Assembly (NCBI RefSeq): GCF_034119845.1
Contig: NZ_CP139420.1
Location: 3,288,001 to 3,352,000 of the forward strand
Length of the DNA stretch: 64,000 nt
Origin: Flavobacterium sp. NG2
GTDB lineage: Bacteria; Bacteroidota; Bacteroidia; Flavobacteriales; Flavobacteriaceae
Direction: 5' to 3'
This document shows, piece by piece, positions 1 to 9,813 of this stretch. A program made the translations under genes and the position numbers. Within the stretch, counting starts at the first letter, position 1. Every line of letters begins with the position of its first letter. The notes beneath the pieces are model-generated. The model searched no databases, had not been told where the DNA came from, and saw only the letters and a program-made list of their open reading frames with translations.

Positions 1-534
1 TTTTCCGACCTAATAAACTATAAAATACATTTATTTTTTAAATTATTTAACTTTTTATTCCATCAAAAAATCAATAAACTACCCAATTATGAATTATAAA
101 AAACATTTGTCAAGAAACGAACTAAGAAATACAATACTGTTAAAATAACAATCAAGGCTACCAAAAAACTAATTATATTAATGACAAAATTAGGAATGAA
201 TTTTAACCTTCGATGGGTGAAAATAGAATCGCTATTCAATTTTTCTTGAATATTGTTTTTTACTATTTTAATTTTCTTTTTGATAGGAATTATAATTTAT
301 GATATTCCTTTCAAACCCAACTCAGTCTTTGAAAAGAAACATCGATTTAGACAACCTAATTTAAGAAATTATTTTAAATAAAACCCAATTATTTCACTTG
401 CTAACACACTAATTACCTTAGTATTACATTTTACTACATAATCCTATTAATTAGCCTTAAGTAGTTCATTTTTATCTATATTCCATACAAATATTCGCTT
501 TATTCATACAAAAACCACCTAATCAAAAGAATTG
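1..534. other. AT-rich 5' flank with no confident gene
   Basis: No convincing coding sequence is visible before the DUF349 gene. One frame from an ATG at 181 runs 22 codons to a TGA at 247-249 and then stays open in the same frame to a TAA at 379-381. The second part would encode a hydrophobic segment followed by a basic tail. This could be a decayed small membrane protein or chance. No tRNA or clear terminator was seen. Confidence 0.4.
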
Positions 535-566
535 TTTTGTATTTCAACGACTCTTCACTATCTTTC
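535..566 (+). promoter_or_regulatory. Predicted promoter of the DUF349 gene
   Basis: A TTTTG at 535-539 is followed 19 bases later by TATCTTTC at 559-566. This fits the Bacteroidota primary sigma pattern (TTTG, about 19-21 bases, TAnnTTTG) except for the last base. Transcription would begin about 30 bases before the ATG at 601. The call rests on the motif alone. Confidence 0.5.
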
Positions 567-600
567 GTGTTCATAATTACGAACCTTAAACATTGAACCA

Positions 601-2556
601 ATGTTAGAAGAACAACACGATAACCTGCAAGATGCAGATGGAAATTTAATTACAGATTCAAATGAATCTACATCAGCAGCAAGTGCAGAAGAACAGAAAG
701 CAGAAGAACAACAGAGCACAGTTGTAAACGAAAATCAAAAAGCGCTAAATGCTATTGAAGAATCGAATGCTGAAGAAAGTGAAGACGAAACTTTAAAGGA
801 ACGCCATGAAATTCCTATGCTTGACTATGACACCCTTTCTATGGAGGCATTAGTCGAGGAATTACAAAAACTTGTGGCAACTGATAAAGTAATGTCTATC
901 AAAGACCATATTGATGAAATTAAAAAAGCTTTTTTAGCAAAATACAATCATTTTATCGAAGAGAAAAAGGAAGAATATCATGCTGAAAATCCCGATACAA
1001 CTGAGGATTTTCAATATCATCTGCCTTTAAAATCAACATTTGATCATTTTTATACCGAATATAAAAACAAAAAAAATGCACATTTCAAGAGTTTAGAAAG
1101 CAACTTGAAATCAAATTTAGAAAATCGTTTGGCAATTGTCGAAGAGCTAAAAGAACTTATCAACCCACAAGAAAACATTAAAGACACCTTAAAACATTTT
1201 AACGAATTAAGGGAACGATGGAAAACCGCAGGACCTATTCCTAAAGATAAGTATAATCATGTGTGGAATAACTACCACTTTCACGTGGAGAATTTTTACG
1301 ACTATTTGCACTTAGACCGTGAAGCACGTGATTTAGATTTCAAACACAATCTTGAGCAAAAACAAAAAATCATAGAACGTGTAGCTGAACTTGTTAACGA
1401 AGAGGACATTAATAAAGCTTTCCGTGAACTTCAAGATTTACACCGCATCTGGAAAGAGGATATTGGACCTGTTTCAAGAGACATACGAGATCAAATTTGG
1501 AATCAGTTTAGTGACTACACCAAACAAATTCATGACAAAAGAGAAGTATTGTTTGAAAAACAAAGAGAAAACGAAGTTAAAAACCTAGAAAATAAAAAAG
1601 CAATCATTGCAGAAATTGAAAATCTAGGCACCATAAAAGTAAATAGCCATTCACAATGGTTAGTACAAATCGAAAAAGTAGAAGCATTAAGAACCGCTTT
1701 CTTTAATGCCGGAAAAGTTCCGTTAGATGTAAATGAAGAAACTTGGGCTGCGTTCAAAACAGCTGTTAGAAATTTCAATGCGCTTAAAAATTCTTTTTAT
1801 AAAGAAATAAAAAAAGACCAGAATGACAATCTAGCCAAAAAGAATGCCTTGGTTGCCAAAGCTAAAGAATTACAAGAAAGTACCGACTTTGCTGCTACAA
1901 CTCCAATCATGAAGAAAATTCAAGAGGAATGGAAACAAATAGGTCATGTTCCTAGAAAATACTCTGACAAAGTTTGGAAAGAATTTAAAGCTGCTTGTAA
2001 TCACTATTTTGACCGATTAAAAGAAGTTAGAAACGAAGAAAACAGCGAAGAAATTGAAGCTTTTGACAAAAAGAAAGCCTACTTAGACACCATTAGAGAA
2101 TTCCAATTAGTTGGTGACCACAAAACTGATTTAGATGCAATAAAAGCACATATCGAAACTTGGAAAAACTTTGGTAAAGTACCTTTTCAAAGAAGACATA
2201 TCGAAGGGAAATTCAATAAAATATTAGATGCTCTTTTTGATAAATTAAGTCTAAGCAAAAAAGAGGGCGATTTACTTCGTTTCTCAAATCGAATTGATAG
2301 TTTATCTGAAAATAATGATACTCGCAAAATAGAAAATGAGAAAATTTTTATCATTAGAAAAATAGACGAAGTGCAGAATGAAATTTTCCAATTAGAAAAT
2401 AACATCCAGTTTTTTGCCAATACTAAAAATGCTAAGAAAGAAAATTCAATTGTATTAGAAGTGCGTAAAAACATTGCTATACACAAGGAAAATCTTGATA
2501 TTTGGAAGGAAAAATTAGCACAACTACGTAATTTAAATCAAAAGGTAGACGAATAA
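601..2556 (+). CDS. DUF349 repeat protein
   Basis: This 651-residue protein has an acidic, glutamate-rich N-terminal tail (about residues 1-75), followed by helical, highly charged sequence. It contains about five DUF349 repeats, recognised by a tryptophan-containing helix followed by a G-x-V/I-P turn near residues 204, 283, 370, 443 and 521. No signal peptide or catalytic motif is seen, so it is probably cytoplasmic. DUF349 proteins are widespread in Bacteroidota and their role is unclear. The gene stands alone, with its own promoter upstream and a strong terminator 30 bases after the stop. The family call is solid; the function is unknown. Confidence 0.85.
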   Translation: MLEEQHDNLQDADGNLITDSNESTSAASAEEQKAEEQQSTVVNENQKALNAIEESNAEESEDETLKERHEIPMLDYDTLSMEALVEELQKLVATDKVMSIKDHIDEIKKAFLAKYNHFIEEKKEEYHAENPDTTEDFQYHLPLKSTFDHFYTEYKNKKNAHFKSLESNLKSNLENRLAIVEELKELINPQENIKDTLKHFNELRERWKTAGPIPKDKYNHVWNNYHFHVENFYDYLHLDREARDLDFKHNLEQKQKIIERVAELVNEEDINKAFRELQDLHRIWKEDIGPVSRDIRDQIWNQFSDYTKQIHDKREVLFEKQRENEVKNLENKKAIIAEIENLGTIKVNSHSQWLVQIEKVEALRTAFFNAGKVPLDVNEETWAAFKTAVRNFNALKNSFYKEIKKDQNDNLAKKNALVAKAKELQESTDFAATTPIMKKIQEEWKQIGHVPRKYSDKVWKEFKAACNHYFDRLKEVRNEENSEEIEAFDKKKAYLDTIREFQLVGDHKTDLDAIKAHIETWKNFGKVPFQRRHIEGKFNKILDALFDKLSLSKKEGDLLRFSNRIDSLSENNDTRKIENEKIFIIRKIDEVQNEIFQLENNIQFFANTKNAKKENSIVLEVRKNIAIHKENLDIWKEKLAQLRNLNQKVDE

Positions 2557-2583
2557 TTAACTCTTTCAAATTCTTAAATCACA

Positions 2584-2616
2584 AACCTCAAAGCAAAAAA
2601 ACTTTGAGGTTTTTTA
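2584..2616 (+). terminator. Rho-independent terminator of the DUF349 gene
   Basis: An 8-bp stem (CCTCAAAG at 2586-2593 paired with CTTTGAGG at 2602-2609) with an A-rich loop is followed by six T residues. It lies 30 bases after the stop codon. Confidence 0.85.
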
Positions 2617-2681
2617 TTTGAGTCTCAACCTACTAAAATTAAGAGATGACATTTATCATTTTTATTATTCAACAGGCTCCT

Positions 2682-2689
2682 TACTTTTG
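2682..2689 (+). promoter_or_regulatory. Predicted -7 box of hemN
   Basis: TACTTTTG matches the Bacteroidota -7 consensus TAnnTTTG and lies 20 bases before the hemN ATG. No good -33 TTG is present at the expected distance, so the call is moderate. Confidence 0.45.
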
Positions 2690-2708
2690 AATAATTGAAA
2701 ATAATACT

Positions 2709-4076
2709 ATGACATCGCCATCATTCGTACAAAAATATAATGTTCCTGGACCAAGATACACTAGTTATCCAACCGTTCCTTATTGGGATGAAGAACAATT
2801 TAGCATAACTAACTGGGAAAAAAGTCTTAAAAAATCGTTTATAGAAACAAATACCACCGAAGGGATTAGTTTGTATATCCATTTACCTTTTTGCGAAAGT
2901 TTGTGTACATTTTGCGGATGCAACAAAAGAATCACCAAAAATCATCAAGTCGAAAGTCCATATATTGAGGCCGTTCTAAAAGAATGGGATTTGTACTGCG
3001 ATTTACTTCCTGAAACAGTTATTATCAAAGAAATTCATCTAGGGGGTGGAACGCCTACATTTTTTTCAATTGAAAATTTAGAATACCTCATCAATGGAAT
3101 CTTCAAAAAAGCAGTCAAAGCACCCAAGCATGAGTTTAGTTTTGAAGGACACCCCAATAATACTAGTTTTCAACATTTGCAAAAACTATACGATTTAGGC
3201 TTTAGAAGAGTCAGTTTTGGTGTTCAAGATTATTCCCCAAAAGTGCAAGAGGCGATTCATAGGTATCAGCCTTTTCATAATGTAGCCAAAGTTACGCTTT
3301 GGGCTCGTGAGATTGGCTACACTTCTATCAGCCATGATTTAGTTTTTGGATTACCTTTTCAAACCATTGAAAATGTTGTAGACACAATTGAAAAAACCAA
3401 AACATTACAACCTGACCGTTTAGCTTTTTATAGTTATGCCCATGTACCTTGGATAAAAGGAAACGGACAACGTGGTTTTAAAGAGGAAGACCTGCCTAAA
3501 GATGACGAAAAAAGAAAATTATACGAAATAGGAAAACTTTTATTAGCAAAAAATGGATACCATGAAATTGGAATGGACCATTTTGCCCTCAAAAAAGACA
3601 GCCTTTATGAATCTTTCAACTCAAAACAACTGCATCGTAATTTTATGGGATACAGCTCTACCAAAACACAATTGATGATTGGACTGGGAGTCTCTTCTAT
3701 AAGTGATAGTTGGTATAGCTTTGCTCAAAACGTAAAGACGATTGAAGAATATTATCAATTAATAAATGATCATAAATTGCCAGTTTTAAGAGGACATACT
3801 TTAACAAAAGAAGATTTAAAAATACGAAAGCACATTTTGAATTTAATGTGCCAATTCCATACATCTTGGGAAAATTCCATTGATTATTTTGATGAAATAC
3901 CATCAATCTTGATTCAGTTACACGAAATGGAAAAAGATGGTTTAATTCAAATCTACAAAGACCATCTTGTTGTAACTGATGCAGGAAAACCTTTTGTTCG
4001 AAACATCTGTATGGCATTTGACCTTAGACTTAAACGAAAAGCTCCACAAACTGAATTATTCTCAATGACCATTTAA
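2709..4076 (+). CDS. hemN: Oxygen-independent coproporphyrinogen III dehydrogenase
   Basis: A radical-SAM enzyme that oxidatively decarboxylates coproporphyrinogen III to protoporphyrinogen IX in anaerobic or microaerobic heme synthesis. The 455-residue length is normal for HemN. The cluster motif is C62-x3-C66-x2-C69-x-C71, the HemN form with the extra cysteine. It is preceded by the N-terminal YTSYPT motif and followed by a glycine-rich GGGTPTF segment. The C-terminal HemN domain is present. It is a single gene convergent with parC, with a shared terminator between them. Confidence 0.95.
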   Translation: MTSPSFVQKYNVPGPRYTSYPTVPYWDEEQFSITNWEKSLKKSFIETNTTEGISLYIHLPFCESLCTFCGCNKRITKNHQVESPYIEAVLKEWDLYCDLLPETVIIKEIHLGGGTPTFFSIENLEYLINGIFKKAVKAPKHEFSFEGHPNNTSFQHLQKLYDLGFRRVSFGVQDYSPKVQEAIHRYQPFHNVAKVTLWAREIGYTSISHDLVFGLPFQTIENVVDTIEKTKTLQPDRLAFYSYAHVPWIKGNGQRGFKEEDLPKDDEKRKLYEIGKLLLAKNGYHEIGMDHFALKKDSLYESFNSKQLHRNFMGYSSTKTQLMIGLGVSSISDSWYSFAQNVKTIEEYYQLINDHKLPVLRGHTLTKEDLKIRKHILNLMCQFHTSWENSIDYFDEIPSILIQLHEMEKDGLIQIYKDHLVVTDAGKPFVRNICMAFDLRLKRKAPQTELFSMTI

Positions 4077-4083
4077 TAGAAAT

Positions 4084-4116
4084 AAAAGAGGCTGTCTTTC
4101 CGGACAGCCTCTTTTA
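4084..4116. terminator. Bidirectional terminator between hemN and parC
   Basis: A 9-bp stem (GAGGCTGTC at 4088-4096 with GACAGCCTC at 4103-4111) is flanked by A-rich sequence on the left and T-rich sequence on the right. It can serve both convergent genes. Confidence 0.85.
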
Positions 4117-4135
4117 ATTATTACTCATATTGTTA

Positions 4136-6865
4136 TTAATCTAAGGACAAAGTAATTTGACCATCATCATCCAGTTGGATATCTGAATCGTCAGCATTAT
4201 GACCATCTTTAACCTCCAATTCTTCAGGAACTATTTCCTCTGGAGCTTCATAAGGTAACGGTTCTAATAAATTTACCTGTTTCAATTTATCTGTGGTCAA
4301 TTGATTCCCCATGGCTTTAAAACCTTTTACAGCAATAAAAGCCTCCACGTCAATAGTAACACTTTCTTTTTGAACTCCCTTTATTTTTGGGAATACTAAC
4401 TCGGCTACGGGACGATAATCTGTAGAAACTATTTCTAATCTCGAATTAGGGTGTTCCGTAATAATCAATTCTTCTTTATTTTCGGTTTCCACCAAAAAGC
4501 GCTTTAAATAATAACGCTCTTTTTCACCGTCATAATAAATAGCTGAGATTGGTTTTTTAGGAATCCATTTTTCCAATACTATCATATCCTCGTCAAAATG
4601 AGTCGATAATTCGGGTGTAATCACTTTAATTTTTCCAGATTGTTGGATTATTAAAATCTTATCACTTGGTCTAAACTCGCCTAGCAACTCCCCTCTCGCA
4701 TCTACATTTAAGCGCTGTACCGTATCGTCAAACCAAACCTTTCTAGGCAATAAGGTTGAAATTCCCTTTTCCTTGATTTCGATTTTCTTTATTGGATATT
4801 TACTCGCTAAATTCCCTTTGGAAGCACGACCTTTGATTGCCATTTTAGCAAAATCTATATCAAACTTCAATTTTTTAATCGTTCCAACCTGACGTAAAAT
4901 AATCGTTATTACCTCTGCTTCTCCATTTGGATTATGGGTAAAATACAATATCTGAGAACCTTTAGTTCCATTTGTTAAATCATATAATTTATCTCGGGTT
5001 ACAGCTGTTACATTGAAGCGTTTGATATAAGAAGGACCTGATTTACCATCTCTATAAATCATATTATAAATGGTTCGCTTGTCACTTTTGTCAAAAATAG
5101 AAACATGGATAATGTCTTTACCTATAAAAGTTTTAGCGTCTACCTTAGTAACCATCATACTTCCATCACGCAAGAAAACAATCACATCGTCAATATCTGA
5201 ACAATCCGTCACATATTCATCACGTTTTAAACTTGTCCCTACAAAACCTTCTGCTTTATTAACGTATAATTTTGTATTACGTAGCACCACTTTGGTAGCT
5301 TCGATATCATCAAAAACACGAAGTTCTGTTTTACGCTCACGACCTTTACCATATTTCTCTTTGAGTTTTGTAAAATAAGCTATGGCAAATTCAGTCAGAT
5401 GTTCCAAATCATGTTTTACTTGCTCCATTTCGGCTTCCAATTTCGCTATAAAATCATCCGCTTTATCCGAATCGAAACGTGTAATACGAATCATTGGGAT
5501 TTGCGTTAATCTTTGCAAATCATCATCATGAATCTCACGCACAAAACTCTTTTTAAAAGGCTCAAAGCGTTTGTACATATACTCAAACAACTGTTCTTTA
5601 TCCGAATATAATTTGAAATCGATGTACATTTCTTCTCGAATGAATATTTTTTCAAGGGTCGAAAAATGCCATTTATTTTCTAGTTCGTCCAGTTGAATTT
5701 CAAGCTCTTTTTTCAGTAAATCAACCGTACGATGTGTCGATATTTTCAACATTTCGGACACACCAATAAACAAAGGCTTGTTGTCTTCAATCACACATCC
5801 CAGCGGTGCTACCGATGTTTCACAAGCGGTAAAAGCAAACAACGCATCAATGGTTTTATCTGGAGAAACACCTGGATAAAGATGTATTAAAATTTCAACC
5901 TCAGCAGCGGTATTGTCTTCAATTTTTTTGATTTTTATTTTTCCCTTATCATTCGCTTTCAAAATACTATCAATCAAAGTAGTCGTATTAGTTGAAAACG
6001 GGATTTGGGTAATCACCAAAGTATTTTTATCAAGTTGAGCGATTTTTGCACGTACACGAACACGACCACCTCGTAAACCATCATTATAATTGGAAACGTC
6101 TGCAATACCCTCCGTCATAAAATCAGGGTAAAGTGTAAATGATTTTCCTTTTAAAATTTTAATAGAAGCGTCAATTAACTCATTAAAGTTATGGGGTAAA
6201 ACTTTGGTCGAAAGACCAACTGCAATCCCTTCCGCTCCTTGTGCTAATAACAAAGGAAATTTTACAGGCAGGTTATTCGGTTCAGCACGACGGCCATCAT
6301 AGGACACGCCCCAGTCCGTAATTTTTGGAGAATACAAAACCTCCAAGGCAAATTTTGACAAACGTGCTTCAATATAACGAGACGCCGCGGCACTATCCCC
6401 TGTTAATATGTTTCCCCAGTTTCCTTGGCAGTCAATCAACAAATCTTTTTGTCCTATTTGTACCATAGCATCTCCTATACTCGCATCTCCGTGAGGGTGA
6501 TACTGCATCGTGTGACCTACTACATTTGCTACCTTATTGTAACGCCCGTCATCCAACTCCTTTAAAGAATGCATGATACGACGTTGTACAGGCTTAAACC
6601 CATCTTCAATAGCAGGAACAGCACGTTCTAGAATTACATACGAAGCATAGTCCAAAAACCAGTCTTTGTACATTCCCGTAACCTTAGTAATCGTATCCGA
6701 TTCATCACTATTGTTATCGTAAAAATGGCCTCCTTCAAAATCTTTGGTATCAACTTCAATAATTTCTTCTTCATCATCTCCATCTTGATTTTCATCAAGT
6801 GAATTGTCTTCAGAATTATTCTCTTCGTTATCCGGAATTATATTATCGTCTTCTTCGTCTTTCAT
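4136..6865 (-). CDS. parC: DNA topoisomerase IV subunit A
   Basis: The DNA-cleaving subunit of a type IIA topoisomerase that decatenates replicated chromosomes, acting with ParE. It has 909 residues, including an acidic N-terminal extension of about 55 residues. The catalytic tyrosine is Y164 in the S-R-Y-I-E context. The HPHGDASIGDA segment (residues 123-133) corresponds to the quinolone-determining region. The beta-pinwheel C-terminal domain has no obvious GyrA box, and the protein ends in an acidic tail. Linkage to parE supports ParC rather than GyrA. The ATG lies 7 bases after the stop of a gene remnant in the same transcription unit. Confidence 0.92.
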   Translation of the reverse strand: MKDEEDDNIIPDNEENNSEDNSLDENQDGDDEEEIIEVDTKDFEGGHFYDNNSDESDTITKVTGMYKDWFLDYASYVILERAVPAIEDGFKPVQRRIMHSLKELDDGRYNKVANVVGHTMQYHPHGDASIGDAMVQIGQKDLLIDCQGNWGNILTGDSAAASRYIEARLSKFALEVLYSPKITDWGVSYDGRRAEPNNLPVKFPLLLAQGAEGIAVGLSTKVLPHNFNELIDASIKILKGKSFTLYPDFMTEGIADVSNYNDGLRGGRVRVRAKIAQLDKNTLVITQIPFSTNTTTLIDSILKANDKGKIKIKKIEDNTAAEVEILIHLYPGVSPDKTIDALFAFTACETSVAPLGCVIEDNKPLFIGVSEMLKISTHRTVDLLKKELEIQLDELENKWHFSTLEKIFIREEMYIDFKLYSDKEQLFEYMYKRFEPFKKSFVREIHDDDLQRLTQIPMIRITRFDSDKADDFIAKLEAEMEQVKHDLEHLTEFAIAYFTKLKEKYGKGRERKTELRVFDDIEATKVVLRNTKLYVNKAEGFVGTSLKRDEYVTDCSDIDDVIVFLRDGSMMVTKVDAKTFIGKDIIHVSIFDKSDKRTIYNMIYRDGKSGPSYIKRFNVTAVTRDKLYDLTNGTKGSQILYFTHNPNGEAEVITIILRQVGTIKKLKFDIDFAKMAIKGRASKGNLASKYPIKKIEIKEKGISTLLPRKVWFDDTVQRLNVDARGELLGEFRPSDKILIIQQSGKIKVITPELSTHFDEDMIVLEKWIPKKPISAIYYDGEKERYYLKRFLVETENKEELIITEHPNSRLEIVSTDYRPVAELVFPKIKGVQKESVTIDVEAFIAVKGFKAMGNQLTTDKLKQVNLLEPLPYEAPEEIVPEELEVKDGHNADDSDIQLDDDGQITLSLD

Positions 6866-6872
6866 ATAGTGA

Positions 6873-7211
6873 TTACGAAATTAATTTTATTAAATCTTCT
6901 TTACTAGCTAATACTGTTTTGTATTTACTAGCCAATATTTGTTCGTTATTCTCTGGAAAAGTATATTCCACTAAAACGTATTTGTTTTGACACAGAACAA
7001 TACCAATCGTTTTAGATAGCCCTTTTAAGATTTGTTTTCCATATTGAGCTCTTTCACTTCCGTTTTGTGCTTCCTCAACAATCATTCTACCTATTTCAAA
7101 ATAACTATACCCCATTGTTGAGTTAATGGTGCGTAAGACTTGTTGTCGTGCATTTTGCAACAACTCAACCACTTGCGAAAACAAAACATTATTTGGAAGG
7201 CTTTCTGACAT
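6873..7211 (-). pseudogene. Internally deleted DUF1016 (YhcG-like) nuclease remnant
   Basis: Residues 1-56 match the start of DUF1016 proteins (an N-terminal helical domain with the FEIGRMIVEE segment). The remainder matches the extreme C-terminus of the same family (VEYTFPENNEQI, then an SKEDLIKLIS end). The intervening portion, including the PDDEXK nuclease core, is missing; intact members are usually roughly 340-380 residues, against 112 here. The frame is open across the junction at about L-S-K/T-I-G, so this looks like a clean in-frame deletion. It lies between the MNT gene and parC, only 7 bases before the parC start. It is probably inactive. The homology is judged from memory of the family. 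Confidence 0.7.
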
Positions 7212-7265
7212 TACTTTTTAACTTTCTTTTATAAAAAACCCTACCTACTCTATCTATATGCTCAA

Positions 7266-7517
7266 TTAAACTGGGGATTTTAAATCCTTATAAACTGATA
7301 TGTCAAATTTATATGGAATATAGCTATCGTCTAAATCATGCCATAATTTACTCATATCGGAAGGTGTAACTTCCCCTTTCAATGTTATATCAATATCTGA
7401 ACCTTCTCTATAATTGCCTTTTGCTCTAGAACCATAGATGATCACCTCATCTATTGAACTGCAATTTTCTAGAATGTCTAGAATTTCATTATAACTATTG
7501 GGATAGATTCCAAACAT
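7266..7517 (-). CDS. MNT-type nucleotidyltransferase antitoxin (MntA/HI0073-like)
   Basis: A minimal nucleotidyltransferase of 83 residues with the signature G-S-x10-D-x-D near residues 29-43 (GSRAKGNYREGSDID). In MntA-HepT systems such enzymes neutralise the HEPN partner by adding AMP to a tyrosine next to its active site. The ATG overlaps the stop of the upstream HEPN gene by one base (TAATG), which implies translational coupling. At 83 residues it is somewhat shorter than typical family members. It lies in the parE-parC interval. The family call is strong; the antitoxin role is inferred. Confidence 0.82.
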   Translation of the reverse strand: MFGIYPNSYNEILDILENCSSIDEVIIYGSRAKGNYREGSDIDITLKGEVTPSDMSKLWHDLDDSYIPYKFDISVYKDLKSPV

Positions 7518-7927
7518 TATAAAAAGGTTTTCATTTTATTTTCAAATTCAATAAATACTGGAAAATACGTGAGTAAAATTACATCTAGGATGGCTAAAAT
7601 TTCTTTTTGGTCATAAATATGTGAGGTTAGATTACGACTTTTAATCATGTCAAGCCAAATATCCCCATGAGATATAATCCCAACATTAAAAGCCTCTTTC
7701 ACTGCATTTTTACTACCGAACAAATCCGTTCTCCCTTGTTCTTCCAAAAAATCTTTCATCACTTTCCAAGACAATTCTTGTGAAACCTCAAAAGCCTGAA
7801 TCACCCCTTGTAATTCTAATTCTGTAAATTCTCTTTGCTTTTTTAATTCTTTGGCATTTTTTAATTGTCTAAAAGCATTAACAAAATGTTCAAATCTTTG
7901 TTTCCAACGAATATCCTGATTTTCCAT
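7517..7927 (-). CDS. HEPN-type nucleotidyltransferase substrate-binding protein (HI0074/HepT-like toxin)
   Basis: A 136-residue all-helical protein of the HI0074 (NTase_sub_bind) family. It carries the HEPN motif R-x4-H-x-Y as RNLTSHIY in the C-terminal half. This is the RNase active site and the AMP-acceptor tyrosine of HepT-type toxins. It is followed without a gap by its MNT partner. The pair lies 23 bases after the parE stop on the same strand, so it probably shares the parE transcript. The motif suggests an intact toxin; RNase activity is inferred. Confidence 0.8.
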   Translation of the reverse strand: MENQDIRWKQRFEHFVNAFRQLKNAKELKKQREFTELELQGVIQAFEVSQELSWKVMKDFLEEQGRTDLFGSKNAVKEAFNVGIISHGDIWLDMIKSRNLTSHIYDQKEILAILDVILLTYFPVFIEFENKMKTFL

Positions 7928-7950
7928 AATTACATTTTAAAGAATCGTTT

Positions 7951-9813
7951 TTACTCCTTCTCCAAAACATCTAATTCTACCTTCAAATTCTTGATGATAA
8001 ATTCTTGTCGGTCAGGTGTGTTTTTACCCATATAAAACTCCAATAATTTTTCGATAGAAGTTGCTTTGTCGAGCATAATCGGTTCGAGACGGATATTATC
8101 CCCAATGAAATGCTTGAACTCATCAGGAGAAATCTCTCCTAATCCCTTAAATCGAGTAATCTCTGGTTTCGGTTTTAGCTTTTCGATGGCGTCTTTTCGT
8201 TCCTCTTCACTATAACAATAAATCGTTTCTTTTTTGTTACGAACCCTGAACAATGGCGTTTGCAAAATATACAAATGCCCTTCTTTGATTAATTCGGGGA
8301 AAAACTGCAGGAAAAACGTAATCAATAATAAACGAATGTGCATCCCATCGACATCGGCATCCGTAGCAATGACAATGTTGTTGTAACGCAAATTTTCCAT
8401 ATCATCTTCGATGTCAAGCGCTGCTTGCAAAAGATTGAATTCCTCATTCTCATACACAATCTTCTTAGTCATGCCATACGAGTTCAAAGGCTTACCACGC
8501 AAACTAAATACCGCTTGTGTATTGACATCACGCGATTTGGTTATCGACCCCGAAGCCGAATCTCCCTCGGTAATAAACAAGGTGCTCTCTAAGTAACGAG
8601 GGTTTTTGACATCAGCCAAATGCACCCTACAATCACGCAATTTCTTATTATGAAGGTTCGCTTTTTTGGCGCGGTCTTTTGCTAACTTTCGAATGCCTGA
8701 AAGTTCTTTACGTTCTCTTTCAGCTTGCAAAATTTTGCGTAATAACAAATCAGCTGTTTCAGGATTTTTATGTAAAAAGTTATCTAGTTTGGTTTTTACA
8801 AAATCATTAACAAACGTGCGCACAGATGGCATTCCTGCCTCTGAGCCCATATCGGTAGAACCTAGTTTAGTCTTTGTTTGCGATTCAAAAACAGGTTCCA
8901 TAACTTTAATACTTACAGCTCCAACGATAGATTTCCTGATATCTGAAGGCTCGAAATTTTTATTGTAAAACTCTCGAATCGTTTTTACTATTGCCTCACG
9001 AAAAGCCACCAAGTGTGTCCCTCCTTGAGTTGTATTTTGTCCATTCACAAAAGAATGATATTCCTCGCTATATTGCGATTTACTATGAGTCATCGCAATT
9101 TCAATATCCTCTGCCTTAAGGTGGATAATTGGATACACTTTATCCTCTTCCGCAATATTTTCATCTAATAAATCACGAAGTCCATAATCTGAAAAGTATT
9201 TTTCACCGTTATAAATTATAGTCAATCCCGCATTGAGGTAACAATAATTTTTAAGCATTTTGATTACATACTCATTTCTAAATTTGTAATTTTTAAAAAT
9301 TGCTTCGTCTGGAATAAAGGTAACTTTCGTTCCTTTGCGTTTTGTGGTTTCTGAAACTTCCTCTTCAATAGTTAGATTCCCTGCTGAAAATTCAGCTGCC
9401 TTTTGTTGATTATCTCTTACAGACTCAACTCTAAAATAATTAGACAAAGCATTCACAGCCTTGGTTCCTACCCCATTTAAACCCACTGATTTTTTAAAGG
9501 CTAACGAGTCGTACTTACCTCCAGTATTCATCTTAGAAACTACATCAACTACCTTCCCTAAAGGAATTCCACGTCCATAGTCACGTACAGCCACTGTCTT
9601 GTCTTTGATAGAAACCTCAATTGTTTTACCAGAGCCCATGACAAACTCATCGATACAGTTATCAATTACTTCTTTTAATAAAATGTAAATACCATCATCT
9701 GGTGAAGAACCATCACCCAGTTTCCCAATATACATACCTGGACGCATGCGAATGTGTTCTTTCCAGTCGAGTGACCGAATATTATCTTCGGTATATTGAT
9801 TTTGTTCTGACAT
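7951..9813 (-). CDS. parE: DNA topoisomerase IV subunit B
   Basis: The ATPase subunit of topoisomerase IV, 620 residues, normal for ParE. The GHKL ATPase elements are EVIDNCIDE (near residue 48), DYGRGIP and the [11 protein letters not shown] loop. The TOPRIM domain has [16 protein letters not shown] and FKGLGE. No long GyrB-type insertion is present. It is the first gene of a leftward unit running through the MNT/HEPN pair and the DUF1016 remnant to parC. Confidence 0.93.
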   Translation of the reverse strand: MSEQNQYTEDNIRSLDWKEHIRMRPGMYIGKLGDGSSPDDGIYILLKEVIDNCIDEFVMGSGKTIEVSIKDKTVAVRDYGRGIPLGKVVDVVSKMNTGGKYDSLAFKKSVGLNGVGTKAVNALSNYFRVESVRDNQQKAAEFSAGNLTIEEEVSETTKRKGTKVTFIPDEAIFKNYKFRNEYVIKMLKNYCYLNAGLTIIYNGEKYFSDYGLRDLLDENIAEEDKVYPIIHLKAEDIEIAMTHSKSQYSEEYHSFVNGQNTTQGGTHLVAFREAIVKTIREFYNKNFEPSDIRKSIVGAVSIKVMEPVFESQTKTKLGSTDMGSEAGMPSVRTFVNDFVKTKLDNFLHKNPETADLLLRKILQAERERKELSGIRKLAKDRAKKANLHNKKLRDCRVHLADVKNPRYLESTLFITEGDSASGSITKSRDVNTQAVFSLRGKPLNSYGMTKKIVYENEEFNLLQAALDIEDDMENLRYNNIVIATDADVDGMHIRLLLITFFLQFFPELIKEGHLYILQTPLFRVRNKKETIYCYSEEERKDAIEKLKPKPEITRFKGLGEISPDEFKHFIGDNIRLEPIMLDKATSIEKLLEFYMGKNTPDRQEFIIKNLKVELDVLEKE

